64,000 bases of DNA from Chondrus crispus (Eukaryota > Rhodophyta > Florideophyceae > Gigartinales > Gigartinaceae), in assembly GCF_000350225.1 (NCBI RefSeq), contig NW_005179021.1, positions 62,001 through 126,000 of the forward strand. Direction: 5' to 3'. The translations under genes were made by a program, and so were the position numbers. Below, piece by piece: positions 1 through 11,640 of this stretch (the stretch's first letter is position 1; every line of letters begins with the position of its first letter). The notes beneath the pieces are model-generated. The model searched no databases. It was given only the letters and a program-made list of their open reading frames with translations, and was not told the origin of the DNA.

Positions 1-1
1 T

Positions 2-1036
2 CGCGCTGCCCCGCTACCGCAGCTGCTTCAAAAGTTTCAGCGCTCAAGTACAGAGGTTGTTGAATAGACCGCTCCGCCTCAGCGCCAGTTCTTCCCACTT
101 CCAGGAATTGGCCGGGAACCGTCTCCGCCACTTTCTGAACAAGATACTGTTCGACCACGACCGCAAACAGAGCCGGAAGCCCGACGTTCCGCGGCTCAAG
201 CTCAAGGACCTCGCTCCACTGTTTCATCTGCCCCTGGGTCTGCCCGCACTGTTCAGGCCATATACGGAGCTTTCAAGGGAAAGAAGTTCACCGGTGACGC
301 ACTGCCGTCGATTCAGGAGTCAATTCGGGACTACAACATACTGGCGTTTCAGCTCGACCTCAGTGTCGAGATGAAGGCAAAATTCTTCATTTGCATATTC
401 GAAGATGCCGCCAAGCCTCACTTCATCGCCAACGTTCCAGAAGAAATGTCCTTCGCTGAAATGGAAACGATCATGAGAGTGGAATTCGAGTCAAATGCCC
501 GTCGTTTACAAGTTCACATGGCACTTCGTAGTCTTCGCATTGAGACAGCCGTGTCCCAAAACGAAGATGTAACAAACGAATCTGATGCACTCAACTGGCT
601 TGTGAAGAGAATCAACCGTCTCAGTCCGCAATGTCCAGAAGGTTTTCGTTCAGAGGAGAACAAGATTCAGTTCCTCCGCGATGTCATAATTGGAAGGGAG
701 TGGGCTAGGCAGGCCATCTCCCAAATTACGACTTCGAAGTACTCGTTCAACGGATTCTTATCTGCACTTCGTGAAGGTTTGCAGTATACCGAAGAACTTC
801 GTCGGCACAAGCAAGTCTCGCCTCCGTCTCTGAGCAAGGACCTTGGTCCCTTATTGTATCAACAATACGGACGACCACCTCGAAGTGTATCTAAGTTCAA
901 GCCCCGTTGGAGTCAAGACAATGCATCGAACCGGGGGAGCACCTTTCCTCGCAAGAACCCTCTTGACCGAAATGGAAGGCAAATGAGATGCAACCTTTGC
1001 GGATCCGATTCTCATCTCCAACACTTCCACTCTTAG
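2..1036 (+). pseudogene. Copia gag, 5'-truncated by the window edge
   Basis: Gag is the structural protein that packages the element RNA. The frame is open from the first bases, with an in-frame TAG at 65, and continues to a TAG at 1034-1036. The last residues before that stop look like a retroviral zinc knuckle: C-N-L-C, four residues, H, then further His, but the final Cys is missing (canonical CX2CX4HX4C). The same frame stays readable after the stop to about 1199, so the TAG is probably a nonsense mutation rather than the true gag end. The N-terminal part is Pro/Gln/Ala-rich and the middle is helical, with no catalytic motif, as expected for gag. Assignment rests on position and the knuckle-like end. 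Confidence 0.6.
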
Positions 1037-1556
1037 GCCCTCAAGAAAGATACTCGCAACCGCCTCGCGTCTGGAGAAAGCCCCATTCATATCATCAGCG
1101 ACTTGGTTAACGGAATTGATGATATAGCACTCACTCGAGACACGGAGGATGGCGATATTGATGCCCCCGATGGAAATCAAGAACTTGTTGAGACCCTTTA
1201 GAATGTCGAATCTGTCAACCTCTTCGATCAGCTTACAAGTAAATACTCAGATCCCGGACAGACAAAGTCCGATGGCAGCACTTCTGCATATGTTGAGAAG
1301 ATTGATAGAGATGTCATCACAAATCACATAGCAGCTTCGATCGTTCTACGAACCATGACCATCAAGCTGAAGGTGTGTATTTTCAGTAAGGCGACGGCGC
1401 GCCGCGTTCCGTGATCTTCGCCGTAACCGCAGCTGTGGTGAACACCGCACTGCCATACCAAGACGCAAAAGCAACTCCCAAGAAGTTGATGCCACGACCA
1501 TTCACGTTGCAAGAATTGTGAAAGACTTCAGAAGAAATTCAAACTATAAGAGACCT

Positions 1557-2426
1557 GGATTTTGCGTTCACACAGGCGCAACATCCTCCGTTGTTGGTCT
1601 CAAGGAGCTGAGATGACTTGCTTCGTCGTTTGGACGTCACCTTCTACGTTTGAAGAAGTCGCACAAGAAGTTTCGCTTCGCGGATGCTTCATTCGAATCT
1701 CTTGGACGTGTCAAGATGCCACTAGCTACACCGTCAGGTGTGCCACCAGTCTACGTTACTCTTGATGTTGTGTCTGCAGATGTCCCTGCACTTTTAGGGA
1801 TGGATGTTTTAGATTCAGAAGACCTGGATGCTGATACGTTTTCGAATGAGCTAAAGAAGAGAATTGTTTTGCAGGATATCGAAGGGACAGATGGAACCAA
1901 GTTAGAGAAGGTTGTAGTAGACGAATGGTCCATACCTCTCACTCGATACCTAGGGCACATCTATGCACCCTATGGATTCTCTACAGCAACTTACTTCACA
2001 AGGACACAGTTGGCCAAGATTCATCTCCAGTTTGCTCATTCCTCAGCACAGAAGCGGTACAACTTGCTGAAGCGCGCTCGTATGGAAGAGGCTACGCCGG
2101 AAACGCTTCGAACCTTGAAAGATTTGTGCAAGCGGTGTGACCCTTGTCAAAGGATACAGAATGCTCCCGTTCGTTTCAAAGTATCTTTTGGTGCTGAACA
2201 CGTTCGGTTCAACGAAAGGCTTCTCATCGACATCATGTATCTGGACGGTAAGCCCTTGATTCACATTGTTGATGAAGGTACAGATTTTAGTGCGGCCCGT
2301 TTCCTGGAAAGTGTCTCTACCGTTTCATTTTGGTCTGCAATTCTGAAATTTTGGCTACCATCTACATTGGGCTACCTCGCAAGATACTCGTCGACCAAGG
2401 ATCGCAGTTTGGAGATCTTTTCATAA
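1557..2426 (+). pseudogene. Copia protease plus integrase zinc-finger and start of the integrase core
   Basis: One frame gives a retropepsin: the active-site string reads C-V-H-T-G-A-T at 1563-1583 and the C-terminal hallmark L-L-G-M-D-V-L lies near 1790-1810. The expected catalytic Asp of D-T-G-A is His (codon 1569-1571), and a TGA interrupts the frame around 1612. Downstream is the integrase HHCC finger (H-L-Q-F-A-H, about 30 residues, then C-K-R-C) at about 2020-2150. The first catalytic Asp of the integrase core follows in L-L-I-D-I-M at about 2221-2240. The frame is lost near 2320, and the rest of integrase continues in the frame of the next entry. Confidence 0.75.
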
Positions 2427-4612
2427 GCCTTGGTGCTATTAGCAATGTCGAAGTTCAGAGGACTGAGATTGAGTCCCACAACAGTCTCGGACTCGGAGAA
2501 CGTTACCACCACCCGCTCCGCAACACGTTCCGAAAGTTGAAAATAGGCTACCCCGACCAAGAAAGACAACTGCTTCTCAGCTTTGCTATCAAAGCCTTGA
2601 ATGATATTCTTGGACCTTATGGTCTCGTTCCCTCCGCATTGGTCTTTGGTGAATTCCCTTCACCTCTCACGACCTCAGAGACCAGACACCCTCTTGCAAT
2701 GCTCGAATCTCGCGCTGAGATTGCGAACAGAGCTCGAAGGGAAATGGAGAAAGAAATGGCAGCCGTTAGAGTTCGAAGAGCACTTCGGCATGCAACCCCA
2801 CCAGCAGTAGATGCCACATTTCAAGTCGGTCAAGATGTTCTGATATGGAGGGAGCGCAGAGTCGAGAGCCAAATAGGAGAATGGATTGGACCCTACAAAG
2901 TTCATTCTGTAAACCAACGGAAGAAGTTGGTGTTCGTCAAAGACTCTGAAAATGGTGATCCGAGAACTTTCAACATTACTCAAGTGAAGCCTTATCGGAC
3001 ACCAGAGCAAATCAATCACTCCTTTATGGGTGACATTCGACAGGGTCTGTCTGACTTTTCATCGCCTAAACATGAAGACCTGTTTCTTACGGAGATTCTC
3101 ACGCCTGGTGATCCTCGATGCAGTTCGAAAGAGATGACATCCGCGAAGAAGGCAGAGATAAGTAACTTGCTCAATGGAGGAACCTTCAAGGTGATCCTCC
3201 GAGAAGAAATCCCCGATGATGCCAACGTACTCCCGGGTCGCTTCGTCTTGACTATTAAGTCTACTGAGGATAGACAAGCAAAGTTTAAGGATCGCTACGT
3301 GATCGGTAGACATCGAGATAAGCTTAAGCAATTCACGGTTCATTCTTCGCAAACTCTTCAACCCGCATGCGTTCGACTTCTGCTCGCCATGGCTTCGATG
3401 TTCGGATTCAACGTCTGGACTGCTGATGTTCGACAAGCATACTTGCAATCAGCCGAACCATTGATGAGGGATATCTTCATCAAGAATCCAGTTCCCGAGT
3501 TTGAGCTGGACGCATCTCAATGTCTTCAGCTTCTACGACCTTTGTATGGTTTGTGTGAGTCTGGTGACTTATGGCACGCCACTCTGGACGCTCATCACCG
3601 TGAAGATCTTGGAATGACACCTATCTCTCTGGATTCTGCATTGTACGTTTGGGTTGTTGATGGTCTACTCAAGGGACTGTCTGGCAGTTACGTAGATGAC
3701 CTGATGAGAGCTGGTGATGATGACTTCAAGGAGCATGCGAGGAAGACCTCTGAAAGCTTTGAAATGGCGAATACCGAAGAACCTCCATGTGATTTCACAG
3801 GTTTTCGTCTTGATGTGAGCAAGGACAGCACACTCACTCTTGACCAAAACAACTACCTGATGAGCATACGGCCAATGAGTTCTGATGCTGAATGGTTCGA
3901 CTTCGCTTCCCTCCGTATGAAGCTTTCATGAATAACGCACACCCGACCTGATTGCGCTTTCGAAGTCTCACAGATGGCCCAGGTTACGAAAGATATGTTC
4001 GAACGAGACAAGAAGGCAGTCATCAGAAGATGTAACAAGTTGGTGAAGCATGTGCACGAGAACAAGATCAAGGTCGTAATCCCGAGGCTGGACAAGGACT
4101 CGCTTAAAGTTGTAGGCTTTTCGGATGCTTCTTTCGCCGGCAATATGGACTTCACTTCTCAGCTCGGCTATATCTGTTTCCTTGCTAATGAAAAGGATGC
4201 TGCCGTGCCCATTATCTTCAAGTCTTACAAAGCCGGTCGAGTAACAAGATCCGTGATGGCTGCAGAAGCCATCAGTTTCAGTGACATGTTCGACGTCTGC
4301 TACACACTCGCGCACGATCTCAAGTCCATGCTGCAAAACAGAGAAGTCCCCATTCAGCTATACACAGACAGCAAGTCCCTCTTCGACGTAATCTCGAAGG
4401 GGACTCGGACTTCGGAGAAGCGCCTAATGCTTGACATCGCCGCCGCTCGAGAAGGGTTTAAGAAGAAGGAGATTAGCGACATTGGCTTCGTGAGGAGTGA
4501 TGATAACAATGCAGACGCTTTGACAAAGAAGATGAGCCAAAAGGCTTTAATGGAGATGGTAGGCAGTGGAAGACTTCTGGTTAAGCCAGAACAATGGATA
4601 ATTAGGAACTAG
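2330..4612 (+). pseudogene. Copia integrase core, reverse transcriptase and RNase H
   Basis: This is the downstream part of pol, which copies element RNA into DNA and inserts it. Integrase residues two and three are present: Asp in V-D-Q-G-S-Q-F and Glu in L-G-E-R-Y. A basic integrase tail follows. The reverse transcriptase shows T-A-D-V-R-Q-A-Y-L, P-L-Y-G-L and the catalytic Y-V-D-D-L. A TGA at 3929-3931 breaks the frame, but the same frame resumes and gives a complete Copia RNase H: F-S-D-A-S-F-A, M-A-A-E-A, Y-T-D-S-K-S and D-N-N-A-D-A-L-T-K. All visible catalytic residues of integrase, RT and RNase H survive, so decay here is light. The stop at 4610-4612 lies 49 bp from the end of the convergent antisense gene. 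Confidence 0.88.
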
Positions 4613-4661
4613 TTCTACTGGACTACTCTCTGGTCCTCTTCTTCCCAGTACGTTTCTTGTA

Positions 4662-5757
4662 CTACTTGTTTTGAAGAAGCAGCTCTGGAACCTCCGCTAC
4701 CTGGAGGGTGTTGGCTTGATCTCCGCCAAGTCGCCTCAGGATTTCTTCGCAGAGGATGAACAGGTATCTTGCCGCACTGTCAAGGATGATTCCGCGATTG
4801 GCATCAACAGCCACACAATGGTCGACGATTCCATGTTGCTTGACATGGACGATCCACATGCCCCTTTTGAGGTTCGAAAGCCAAGAGAATGGGTTAGCAT
4901 CGAACACAATTCGCTGTGCCTTCACCACCTTCCGAATAGTAATCTCGACTGGGAGATTTGGTAGTACATCGAAAAGCTGCTTCAAAGTGGTGAACAATCC
5001 TGGGTTCTTCTCGAAGTAATTCAGCACACTGAGCCCTTCTGTGGTGCTACTCAAGGCTGCCACCCCATTCGCAACGGACTCAGGCACACAACTTCCTTCA
5101 TTACGGCACACGACGTTGGGACCGTACTTGTGGACCTGAAATTGACGCGTATTGCGAATGTACCCTCCGGCACCAACTGCGCCGATTACAACTGGAACGC
5201 CCTTGTTCTTCTGCATCCACTCTAACAAGTTGGTGAGAAGGCGCTGCTGCAAGTGGATCTTCTGTTCTGCTTTAATCGTGGAGAATGCAGTCTTGGATAA
5301 TGCGGCTAGCGACGAAATAGAAATGTGCAGTGACTTCGCGCTAATGGGCCAAAAGCTCTCGTTTCCACCTTGGAGGCCTGTNNNNNNNNNNNNNNNNNNN
5401 NNNNNNNNNNNNNNNNNNNNNNNNNNNNNNNNNNNNNNNTACCGTTTCAATCACTCGCTTGCTGCCGTCGCTAGATCCATTGCCGACCAAGACACGGTCT
5501 ACAACTAAGCTGGAAACCAACATGATATAGTGTTACTAACAATCCACGTGTCTCTCCGGAGGTATACACGGGCTTCTGTTCACAGCTTACAGTGTTCGGG
5601 CAACTAGGAGACCTGTCAAGGGCAAGCAAGGCGATCAAGACCGTTGTCGGGAACAACCACTGCTTATATACTGTTTCAATATCATCCAGCAATGCATCTG
5701 GCAACTTGTTGGGATTTTCTAGAAGGTTTCTGTCCTTTCTGTTTTTGCGTTATTTGA
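4662..5757 (-). pseudogene. antisense protein with papain-like Cys-His-Asp signature, inside the Copia element
   Basis: A minus-strand frame of about 240 residues runs from the N gap to a stop at 4662. It has an ordered set of motifs typical of papain-fold enzymes: Cys in G-S-C-V-P-E-S (codon 5088-5090), His in V-D-H-C-V-A-V-D (4818-4820) and Asp in G-I-I-L-D-S-A (4779-4781). I infer a cysteine peptidase or related thiol hydrolase and cannot name the family. Upstream of the gap the protein probably continues (V-V-D-R-V-L-V-G-N-G and D-D-I-E-T-V-Y-K-Q), but with at least one frame change near 5520 and no clear ATG, so it is gap-disrupted or broken. It converges on RNase H and lies before the polypurine tract and 3' LTR, so it looks like cargo of the retrotransposon. 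A host gene invaded by an element is the alternative. Confidence 0.5.
5382..5439. other. assembly gap (58 N)
   Basis: A run of 58 undetermined bases interrupts the antisense papain-like gene. Any frame relation across it is unknown. Confidence 0.99.
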
Positions 5758-5793
5758 TTTTTGCATATTTTAGGACGAGGGCATGATCAGGCG

Positions 5794-5804
5794 AACAGGG
5801 GGAG
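5794..5804 (+). other. polypurine tract of the Copia element
   Basis: The string AACAGGGGGAG sits directly before the TGTCAC start of the 3' LTR. A purine run abutting the LTR is where plus-strand DNA synthesis is primed in LTR elements. It supports the reading that everything upstream, including the antisense gene, belongs to the element. Confidence 0.55.
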
Positions 5805-6250
5805 TGTCACGCCAGGCGCACCAGTTGTGTGCTACCAGCACACAACTGTTGCGACAAGCCCACCAATTGATGACCACGAGCACACGGTGCTCGTTCTAGA
5901 GGCCTCTAGGGCCCCACCTGGGCACAGTATTCGCCTTCCTCAGTTGCTGGAAGGCAACTGAGGCGAAGCCCCCGTCCCTTGGGTACAGTAGTATAAAAGG
6001 TACTCTTCCTTGCGGGTGACTAGCACCTGGAGCGGAAAAAGAGGAAGTAAGGAGTAAACACACAAGTTTATTTCTTCGCGGGCGCGTGCGGCGTCTGTGC
6101 CTCGATCTACTTACGATTAATTATCTCGTCCCCAGCTGTAGTCTACGGCAAACCGCGCAACCAGAACGATTGCCGGCTGCTTACTCCGAACGGCATCCGC
6201 GCACGCTTCCTCGCAGTAGCTCGGTCTACTGTAGTGCGCGTGACCTCACA
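5805..6250 (+). repeat. 3' LTR of the Copia element
   Basis: It starts TGTCACGCC directly after a polypurine tract. The first 160 bp hold four short palindromes in series: 5822-5848 (12-bp arms, 3-bp loop), 5876-5894 (8-bp arms), 5896-5909 (14-bp perfect) and 5938-5963 (10-bp arms). A TATA box follows at 5992-5998. The right boundary is uncertain. The second LTR is outside the window, so identity cannot be checked. Confidence 0.5.
5992..5998 (+). promoter_or_regulatory. TATA box in the Copia LTR
   Basis: TATAAAA lies about 190 bp into the LTR, after the hairpin cluster, where the U3 promoter of an LTR element is expected. Transcription would start roughly 30 bp downstream. Confidence 0.5.
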
Positions 6251-6559
6251 CCGAGTGGGAACACAGCGACAATCATCCCATCATTTTTACCTGTTGCATG
6301 CTCATAATGGCACCCCTGTGCCTCCCTTTCTCGATCCTCGAGTCCCTCCCTGGCGATTCCAGTATCCCATCTCATTACCATCCCCGCCATCGCCAATTCA
6401 GAATATGGTGCACTCCCGATTCCGCCATCTTCCAAAAGATGTGGAGGACAACCGTTTGCGAAACGGGAGGATCTCGGTGACTACAACCAAACTGGGACTA
6501 CGCCCCGCCTCTCGTCTCCATGACGTCCCATACGCCACCCTTTGACGCTACATTCTATC

Positions 6560-7990
6560 TGGTGGAACCGTGTCTGTCCAGGGCCTTCATCCTTGTCTCG
6601 ATCCAGCTAAAGAAAAAAAATTGCAGATGCAGCTCTGGACTTCGCTCGTAACGTCACGCCTCTTTCCCTTGAGGGTTTGAAGGACATGATGCAGCATTTT
6701 ATTCAACACCTACTGGAACGTCGAAAGAAATTACCTTTTCTCGAATGCCGACCAGTTGATAGGTATTTAAATCATTCGTGGAAAGAAAAACAGTTCCATG
6801 TCAATGAAGAGAAGATGCAACTTGGAAAAGGATCGGGCAGTTGCGATGTCGCCACACAATTTGGCGGAGCATTTCGGCCCTTTGCAGCAAATGTATAGAA
6901 AATTCCTGATCACCAGTGGCGCACAAATATTCAACTTGGACGAATCTGGTTTTTCTACTCGACCTGCCTTCCGTGCTCGAGAAAAAACATCAATGCAAAC
7001 CCAACGTAGAAGTAGTTCAACCGAACTCAAGTGGTCAAGCAATGGTGCACATGTAACGATCATGCCCGTTGTCTCAGCTGATGTCACACTATGGACATCT
7101 ATCGCCATTCTCCCGGGAAAACGTGCAAAGTATAAGATTCGTGCAGACGGTACGCGTGAAACGCCGGCTTCGTATCTCCCAGCAAATGCCAAAATTGCAT
7201 ACCGTGAGCAGGCAGGTATGGACGCAGCTATATTTCTTGCGTTTTGTAAGAATTTTGTGCTAGAGACCGCACCTCTATGCGCAAGATACAAGCAGGTAGT
7301 CCTGAAAATGAACAGGTACGGTGCTCAAACTACACACAAGGCGTTGAAAGTTCTTCGAGAGAGCAACATCCAGGTCATAGCCATACCTGCACACAGTAGC
7401 CATCGGACTCAAATCCTGGACTATTCTGTTTTCCCTCCCTCAAGACCTACCTCAGGAGTGCCATGAATGAACGATCACTTGTTACGCAATGACATTTACA
7501 CTCTTCGCGAATTGTTGTATGCTGCTGCTAAGTCGGTAACCTATACAAATTTTGTTAATGGTTTTAAAGTTAGTGGTGTGTGGTGTGCAGTATGAAAGAC
7601 CTCAATCCCTGACGTCATATGTTTGGGAGATATTGCCAACACCGAAGGATATGAGTCAAGAGAGGCAGCCTTTCATATTTCAAAGATCTAGTTGTTAGCT
7701 ATGCTACCACCCGTAATTTATTGCGTTCAGATGGGCCTGTTTTAGAAACTTGCACACTTAATACCAGAGCTGGAGCGCTATTGGCGACAGATGGTGTCCT
7801 TGAGAGACTACGAAGGAGGGAGGAAACTAGAGCATTGGAGCAAGAGCAACGAAATGCCCGTCAAGCTGAAACGGCCTTCCGGCGCGAAGCACGTGAGGAA
7901 GAGGCTGCAGAACGTATCCAGTTATGGGAAGACGCCCGCCGAGCACAACAGAGTCACACCAAATGGCTTGCACCGCTATCTCTGCGATAG
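6560..7990 (+). pseudogene. Tigger/pogo-type DDE transposase remnant (element 1)
   Basis: Cut-and-paste transposase of the Tc1/mariner superfamily. The readable core at 6798-7466 has the first catalytic Asp in F-N-L-D-E-S-G-F and the third in Q-I-L-D-Y-S-V-F. The second site, normally L-D-G-Y-G-A-H, reads M-N-R-Y-G-A-Q, so the catalytic Asp is Asn. N-terminal sequence is found in another frame from about 6560. A coiled-coil Arg/Glu-rich C-terminal piece is at 7721-7990 in a third frame. I found no terminal repeats. The next Tigger element begins 60 bp downstream and is a different member of the same group. Confidence 0.75.
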
Positions 7991-8049
7991 ATCACCCGTT
8001 CTGGATCTCGAGGATACCGTAGGTGGATTGCACGTCAGGGTGCACTGTA

Positions 8050-10468
8050 CAAAGGGGGGTGCCCCAAATATGATACAGTGCCCCAATACCGGGACATGCA
8101 AAATATTGCCAAAAATCTGAACAACACTGGGCCAAACGGCCATGAACACTGGCCTACGTGCCATGAATTGTCATTTGTCGCCAAATCTTGTGGATGAATT
8201 TAAAAATAAATCTCACCAACTAAAAGAGCACAACAGATTACATTATAAACAGTCCGTCCATCCATGAAAAGGCGGGCGATTCAAACCCTGTTGGCTCGGA
8301 TCGCCCGCCCAAACTACAAACCGAACCCAGCACATCGTTTCACAACATGGCCACGTCTTTGAGAGTCATTGCAATCTTTACTACATTGACGCCAAAAGGC
8401 GAAAGATTAATTCCACAACGGACCTTTTCCATCGGTGTCTTCCCCACCTTTTCTCTCGTGATCAGTTCTATTATGGCTCCGTCACCCTCACGAGTCACTG
8501 CCATAGAGGCTGCGGTCCAATTCGTGCAATGTGGCCACACTCTACGCCTTGCAGCAGAACGATTTGGTGTGCCCTGTTCGACGCTCCATCGCCACGTCGT
8601 GGCCAAAAATTCCTTCAATCGTTCCGGTGTTTGACGTCGCGGGCGCATGTGCTCACTGTCAGACAAAGAGGAAGAACTCGTCATTCTGCTTTTGCTCCGA
8701 TACGCAGAGAGAGGAATTCCACTTAAGGGGAAACGACAAATTCGTCGCCATCAACTGAAGCAGGCAATAGAAATCATTGTTTCAAGGATGACGCCCGGCC
8801 GCCGTCTACTACTTCAGTTCAAGAATGGCTCTCCAGGGGCACGATACGCCCGTGAATTTACGCGACCCCATCGCGAAAGAATTATGTTTGCTAGACCCTT
8901 GCGCCAGGAAGCCCTCCGATTCAATGCTGTAAATGCAGAGGTGTTGACTACACACTTTGCAACAATAGACAAAATAATTTACGAGAACAACATTGATGGG
9001 GTCAGGATATGGAATTGCGATGAGTCCGACACAACACCAGGACGTGATGCAAACGTAAAACACAGCTCTCGAGTTTACCTTAATCGCTCCGGTTCACGTG
9101 ATGCCAAGATCGGCCTTTTTTAAGCACCAATCGGGTTACAATTCTTCCCGTGGTTAGTGCGGCTGGGGCTCTCGGCCAACCCGTTTTTGTCTTCAAAGGG
9201 AAGAGGATGCCCTACCGCGTCGTCACGTGTAGTAGAGTACCGAAAGTCGAGACGTATGCGGATCTATTACCACATAATGCGGTTATCGGTATGCGGGAGG
9301 CTGGTGGCGGTGTTGATTCTCAAAACTTGGCCATATGGGCAGCGCACTTCATCAACTCCATACAACACCTCACGATAAATTACCGCAAAGTTCTTTTAAT
9401 TCTGGACGGTTATCGGTCGCACATGTCCTTACATGTCTTGGAGATTCTCAATGACAATAACATTATTGTGTATGCCCTACCGGCACACACATCTGGAAAA
9501 CCTCAGCCTTTGGACGTTGCAGTATTTTCGCCGTTCGAAGCCGCGCTGAATGAAGCGATTAATTTGGCTGTCGCAAAAGGAGAGCAGGACCGGTGGGATA
9601 CTTCTACGTTCTGTAAAATGCTCAAGTTTGCTTACGACAAGGCAATTACAGCCCACAATAATACGACAGGCTTTCGCCGTTCTGGGATATATCCGCTTAA
9701 TCCTAGTCAGTTACTTTGTGTATCGCGTCCTCGTAGTTCAGAAGAGATGAACGAAATAGTAGATGTGGTTGAGTTGGAAAAACTGCTGGAGGAGAAGCGC
9801 ATTGAACTAAGGCGTAATGTTTCAAGAGATGCTACGGAAATATGCAGCAATGGATTTGTAGATACGTCCAAAGGGGCAGTGGTCACATCTGATCGAGCTC
9901 TTGCTTTGGCTCGTGAGAACATAAGTCAGATGAGGCAAGGAAGCTTGCTGTCGGGCTCAAAGCTGCTGAGGACGCTGAGCGCGCTGCACAGCGCCATGCC
10001 ACGCAACGGTCCGAAACGGATCAGCTTAGGAATGCTGCGCTGCAACGCCGGGCAGCGCAGTCTGGCAATTCTGTCAGTGCTTTCAAAAGCAGTTGCGATC
10101 TTTGCAACAGCGTCGTGCTGTGGCTCGTCGAAGGACGATTAAAAAGCGCATGGTTCGCGGTGCTTCGTGATTGGGTTAAGGTTTTTTCATAATGACGTGG
10201 CAGCTGTTGTTTGTTTCAAAATTTGCATCTCTTTGACATAAAAAATCGTCGTGTCCGATCTTTGGAGCACTTTTGCCATATTTGTGTGCCTCATGTGCTT
10301 TGGCTCCCCTGTCCGTTTGATTGGTTCTTTTGATCATGCAGGCTGACTGCGTCGAGGAGAGATGGTGGGCGAGGCTGAGGCCAAAAATCAGCTTCGTTTG
10401 AGACCTGGAAGCATTTTTTCTTTTTAAATTGAGGGCATCTGTCCCATTTTTGGGGCACGCCCCCTTTA
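8050..10468 (+). mobile_element. Tigger/pogo DNA transposon with TIRs and TA duplication (element 2)
   Basis: Imperfect terminal inverted repeats bound it. The left end (8050-8084) starts CAAAGGGGGGTGCCCCAAA. The inverted right end (10432-10468) starts TAAAGGGGGCGTGCCCCAAA. TA dinucleotides flank both ends (8048-8049 and 10469-10470), the target preference of this superfamily. The 2.4-kb length and a single transposase frame fit a full-length but mutated pogo-like element. Confidence 0.8.
8347..10170 (+). pseudogene. transposase of Tigger/pogo element 2
   Basis: Starts at ATG 8347. An N-terminal helix-turn-helix (A-A-E-R-F-G-V-P-C-S-T-L-H-R-H) is followed by a stop at 8632. The same frame resumes at once and runs to 9121, including the first catalytic Asp in W-N-C-D-E-S. 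A frameshift near 9120 leads into 9150-10142 with the other two acids, L-I-L-D-G-Y-R-S-H and Q-P-L-D-V-A-V-F. A further frameshift near 9945 appears to interrupt an Ala/Arg/Gln-rich coiled-coil tail. The catalytic triad is intact, but at least one nonsense codon and two frameshifts make it inactive. A 10-bp perfect inverted repeat (8271-8280 and 8300-8309) lies in its leader. Confidence 0.82.
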
Positions 10469-11640
10469 TACCAGGAGTTCAGTGAAAAGTTTATGGAAAA
10501 AAGTTACAGTATGATAAAAGCGATTCAAAATTTGGGCAGATTGGGTACCTTCACCGGTTACTGAGCCAATACCTGTTGAGAGCGGCACGTGCGAACCGCT
10601 CTGTGGTGGAGGATGGCGCTATGCCAGGACGTTGGTGGCGTAACTACTGACTTGTTGGACAAAATGCGGAGTTCTAGGCCCAACGGAAGGGCTTTTTCCA
10701 TTTAAATGAAATTATTGATTCACTTTATGGGGGGCTGATACTTAGGGCCAGTGGCTGGCATGTTGATCGCCTCTCCACCTTCCCCCCTCATGTCTATTTC
10801 TCTCCCACCCAGCCCTTGCTCGCTCGGGCCCGCCCTCTCCGTTTCGCTCCACTCAAAAGTCTTTTCTCTTTACTTTGTGGAGTCTTTACTCTACAATACT
10901 CTACTTTTCTAGTCTACAGATAGTGATTGCGTAATTTTACTGCTAACCCCCGTCCGATATCTAAGGAGCCGAGTTTGACCGTGAAAGTACCACCATCTTT
11001 ATAATTCGAAAGCGGCGGGTGTCCGGAGACCGCGGTCCGGAGGGGTTGACTAAGGAGTGCGTTATGGGTTGTTAAATGGAGTTACAAATGGAAAAGGGAA
11101 GCGACAGGCTATTAGAGGGGTTACGCCAGCACACGTTTGCAACATATGAATAAAATATGACTAAAAATATTACAATTAGTCAGATTTCACATGTGACCAA
11201 AATACGTGAAATGTGAGTGCCGAGTGAAAATGTTTCTGTAACCGTTTCGAACATACGTGTTAGAGGTAGTATAAATTTGGCGAGTACCTTCATTATCTTT
11301 TATGTAGACTTGAGCTCTAAAATGACCTTGTAACAATCATCTTCACTCACATCATGACGAATGTTACCCCCTCTGCAACACCTCGCTCCTTTACTGTTGA
11401 CCTCACCGTCCCCGACCCCCCACCCCGGACCGAAGCGAAGTCAATTGCGCGAATTGTGGTATAACTACACCGAATACCGCAATTTGTCTAGGCTACACTA
11501 TTCAAAGTTACCTCTCAAAAACTGTCCTCACAGCAATTGCTGCAGTCAACTTCAATATGTGTAGCCACACTATATGTGTCAAACATAGAATAGTATAGCC
11601 TGCACTAATTTGGCATACTTTAATAGTGAAGACCACAGCA
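10469..11640. other. unassigned stretch between transposons
   Basis: No coding frame of note. A pyrimidine-rich strip lies at 10780-10880. A TCCGGAGACCGCGGTCCGGA hairpin lies near 11020-11040. The sequence becomes A/T-rich from 11130. Nothing else is recognisable. Confidence 0.5.

Larger units (their letters stand above)
1..6250 (+). mobile_element. Ty1/Copia LTR retrotransposon, 5' end outside the window
   Basis: Domains on + run gag, retropepsin, integrase, reverse transcriptase, RNase H. Integrase before RT is the Copia order. The window begins inside gag, so the 5' LTR is missing. After RNase H ends at 4612 comes an antisense gene (4662-5757), then a purine tract ending at 5804 and an LTR beginning TGTCAC at 5805, so the antisense gene appears to lie inside the element. 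Coding parts carry nonsense codons at 65, 1034, about 1197 and 3929, a stop between the protease halves, and a frameshift near 2320, so this copy is dead. The right end (~6250) is approximate: a GCGTGACC..CACA string there partly inverts the LTR start. A 58-bp N gap lies within. Confidence 0.8.

Noticed and set aside
8271..8309. GC-rich hairpin as a bacterial-type terminator
   Set aside because: It lies in the leader of a eukaryotic transposon with no T run after it; noted only as an inverted repeat.
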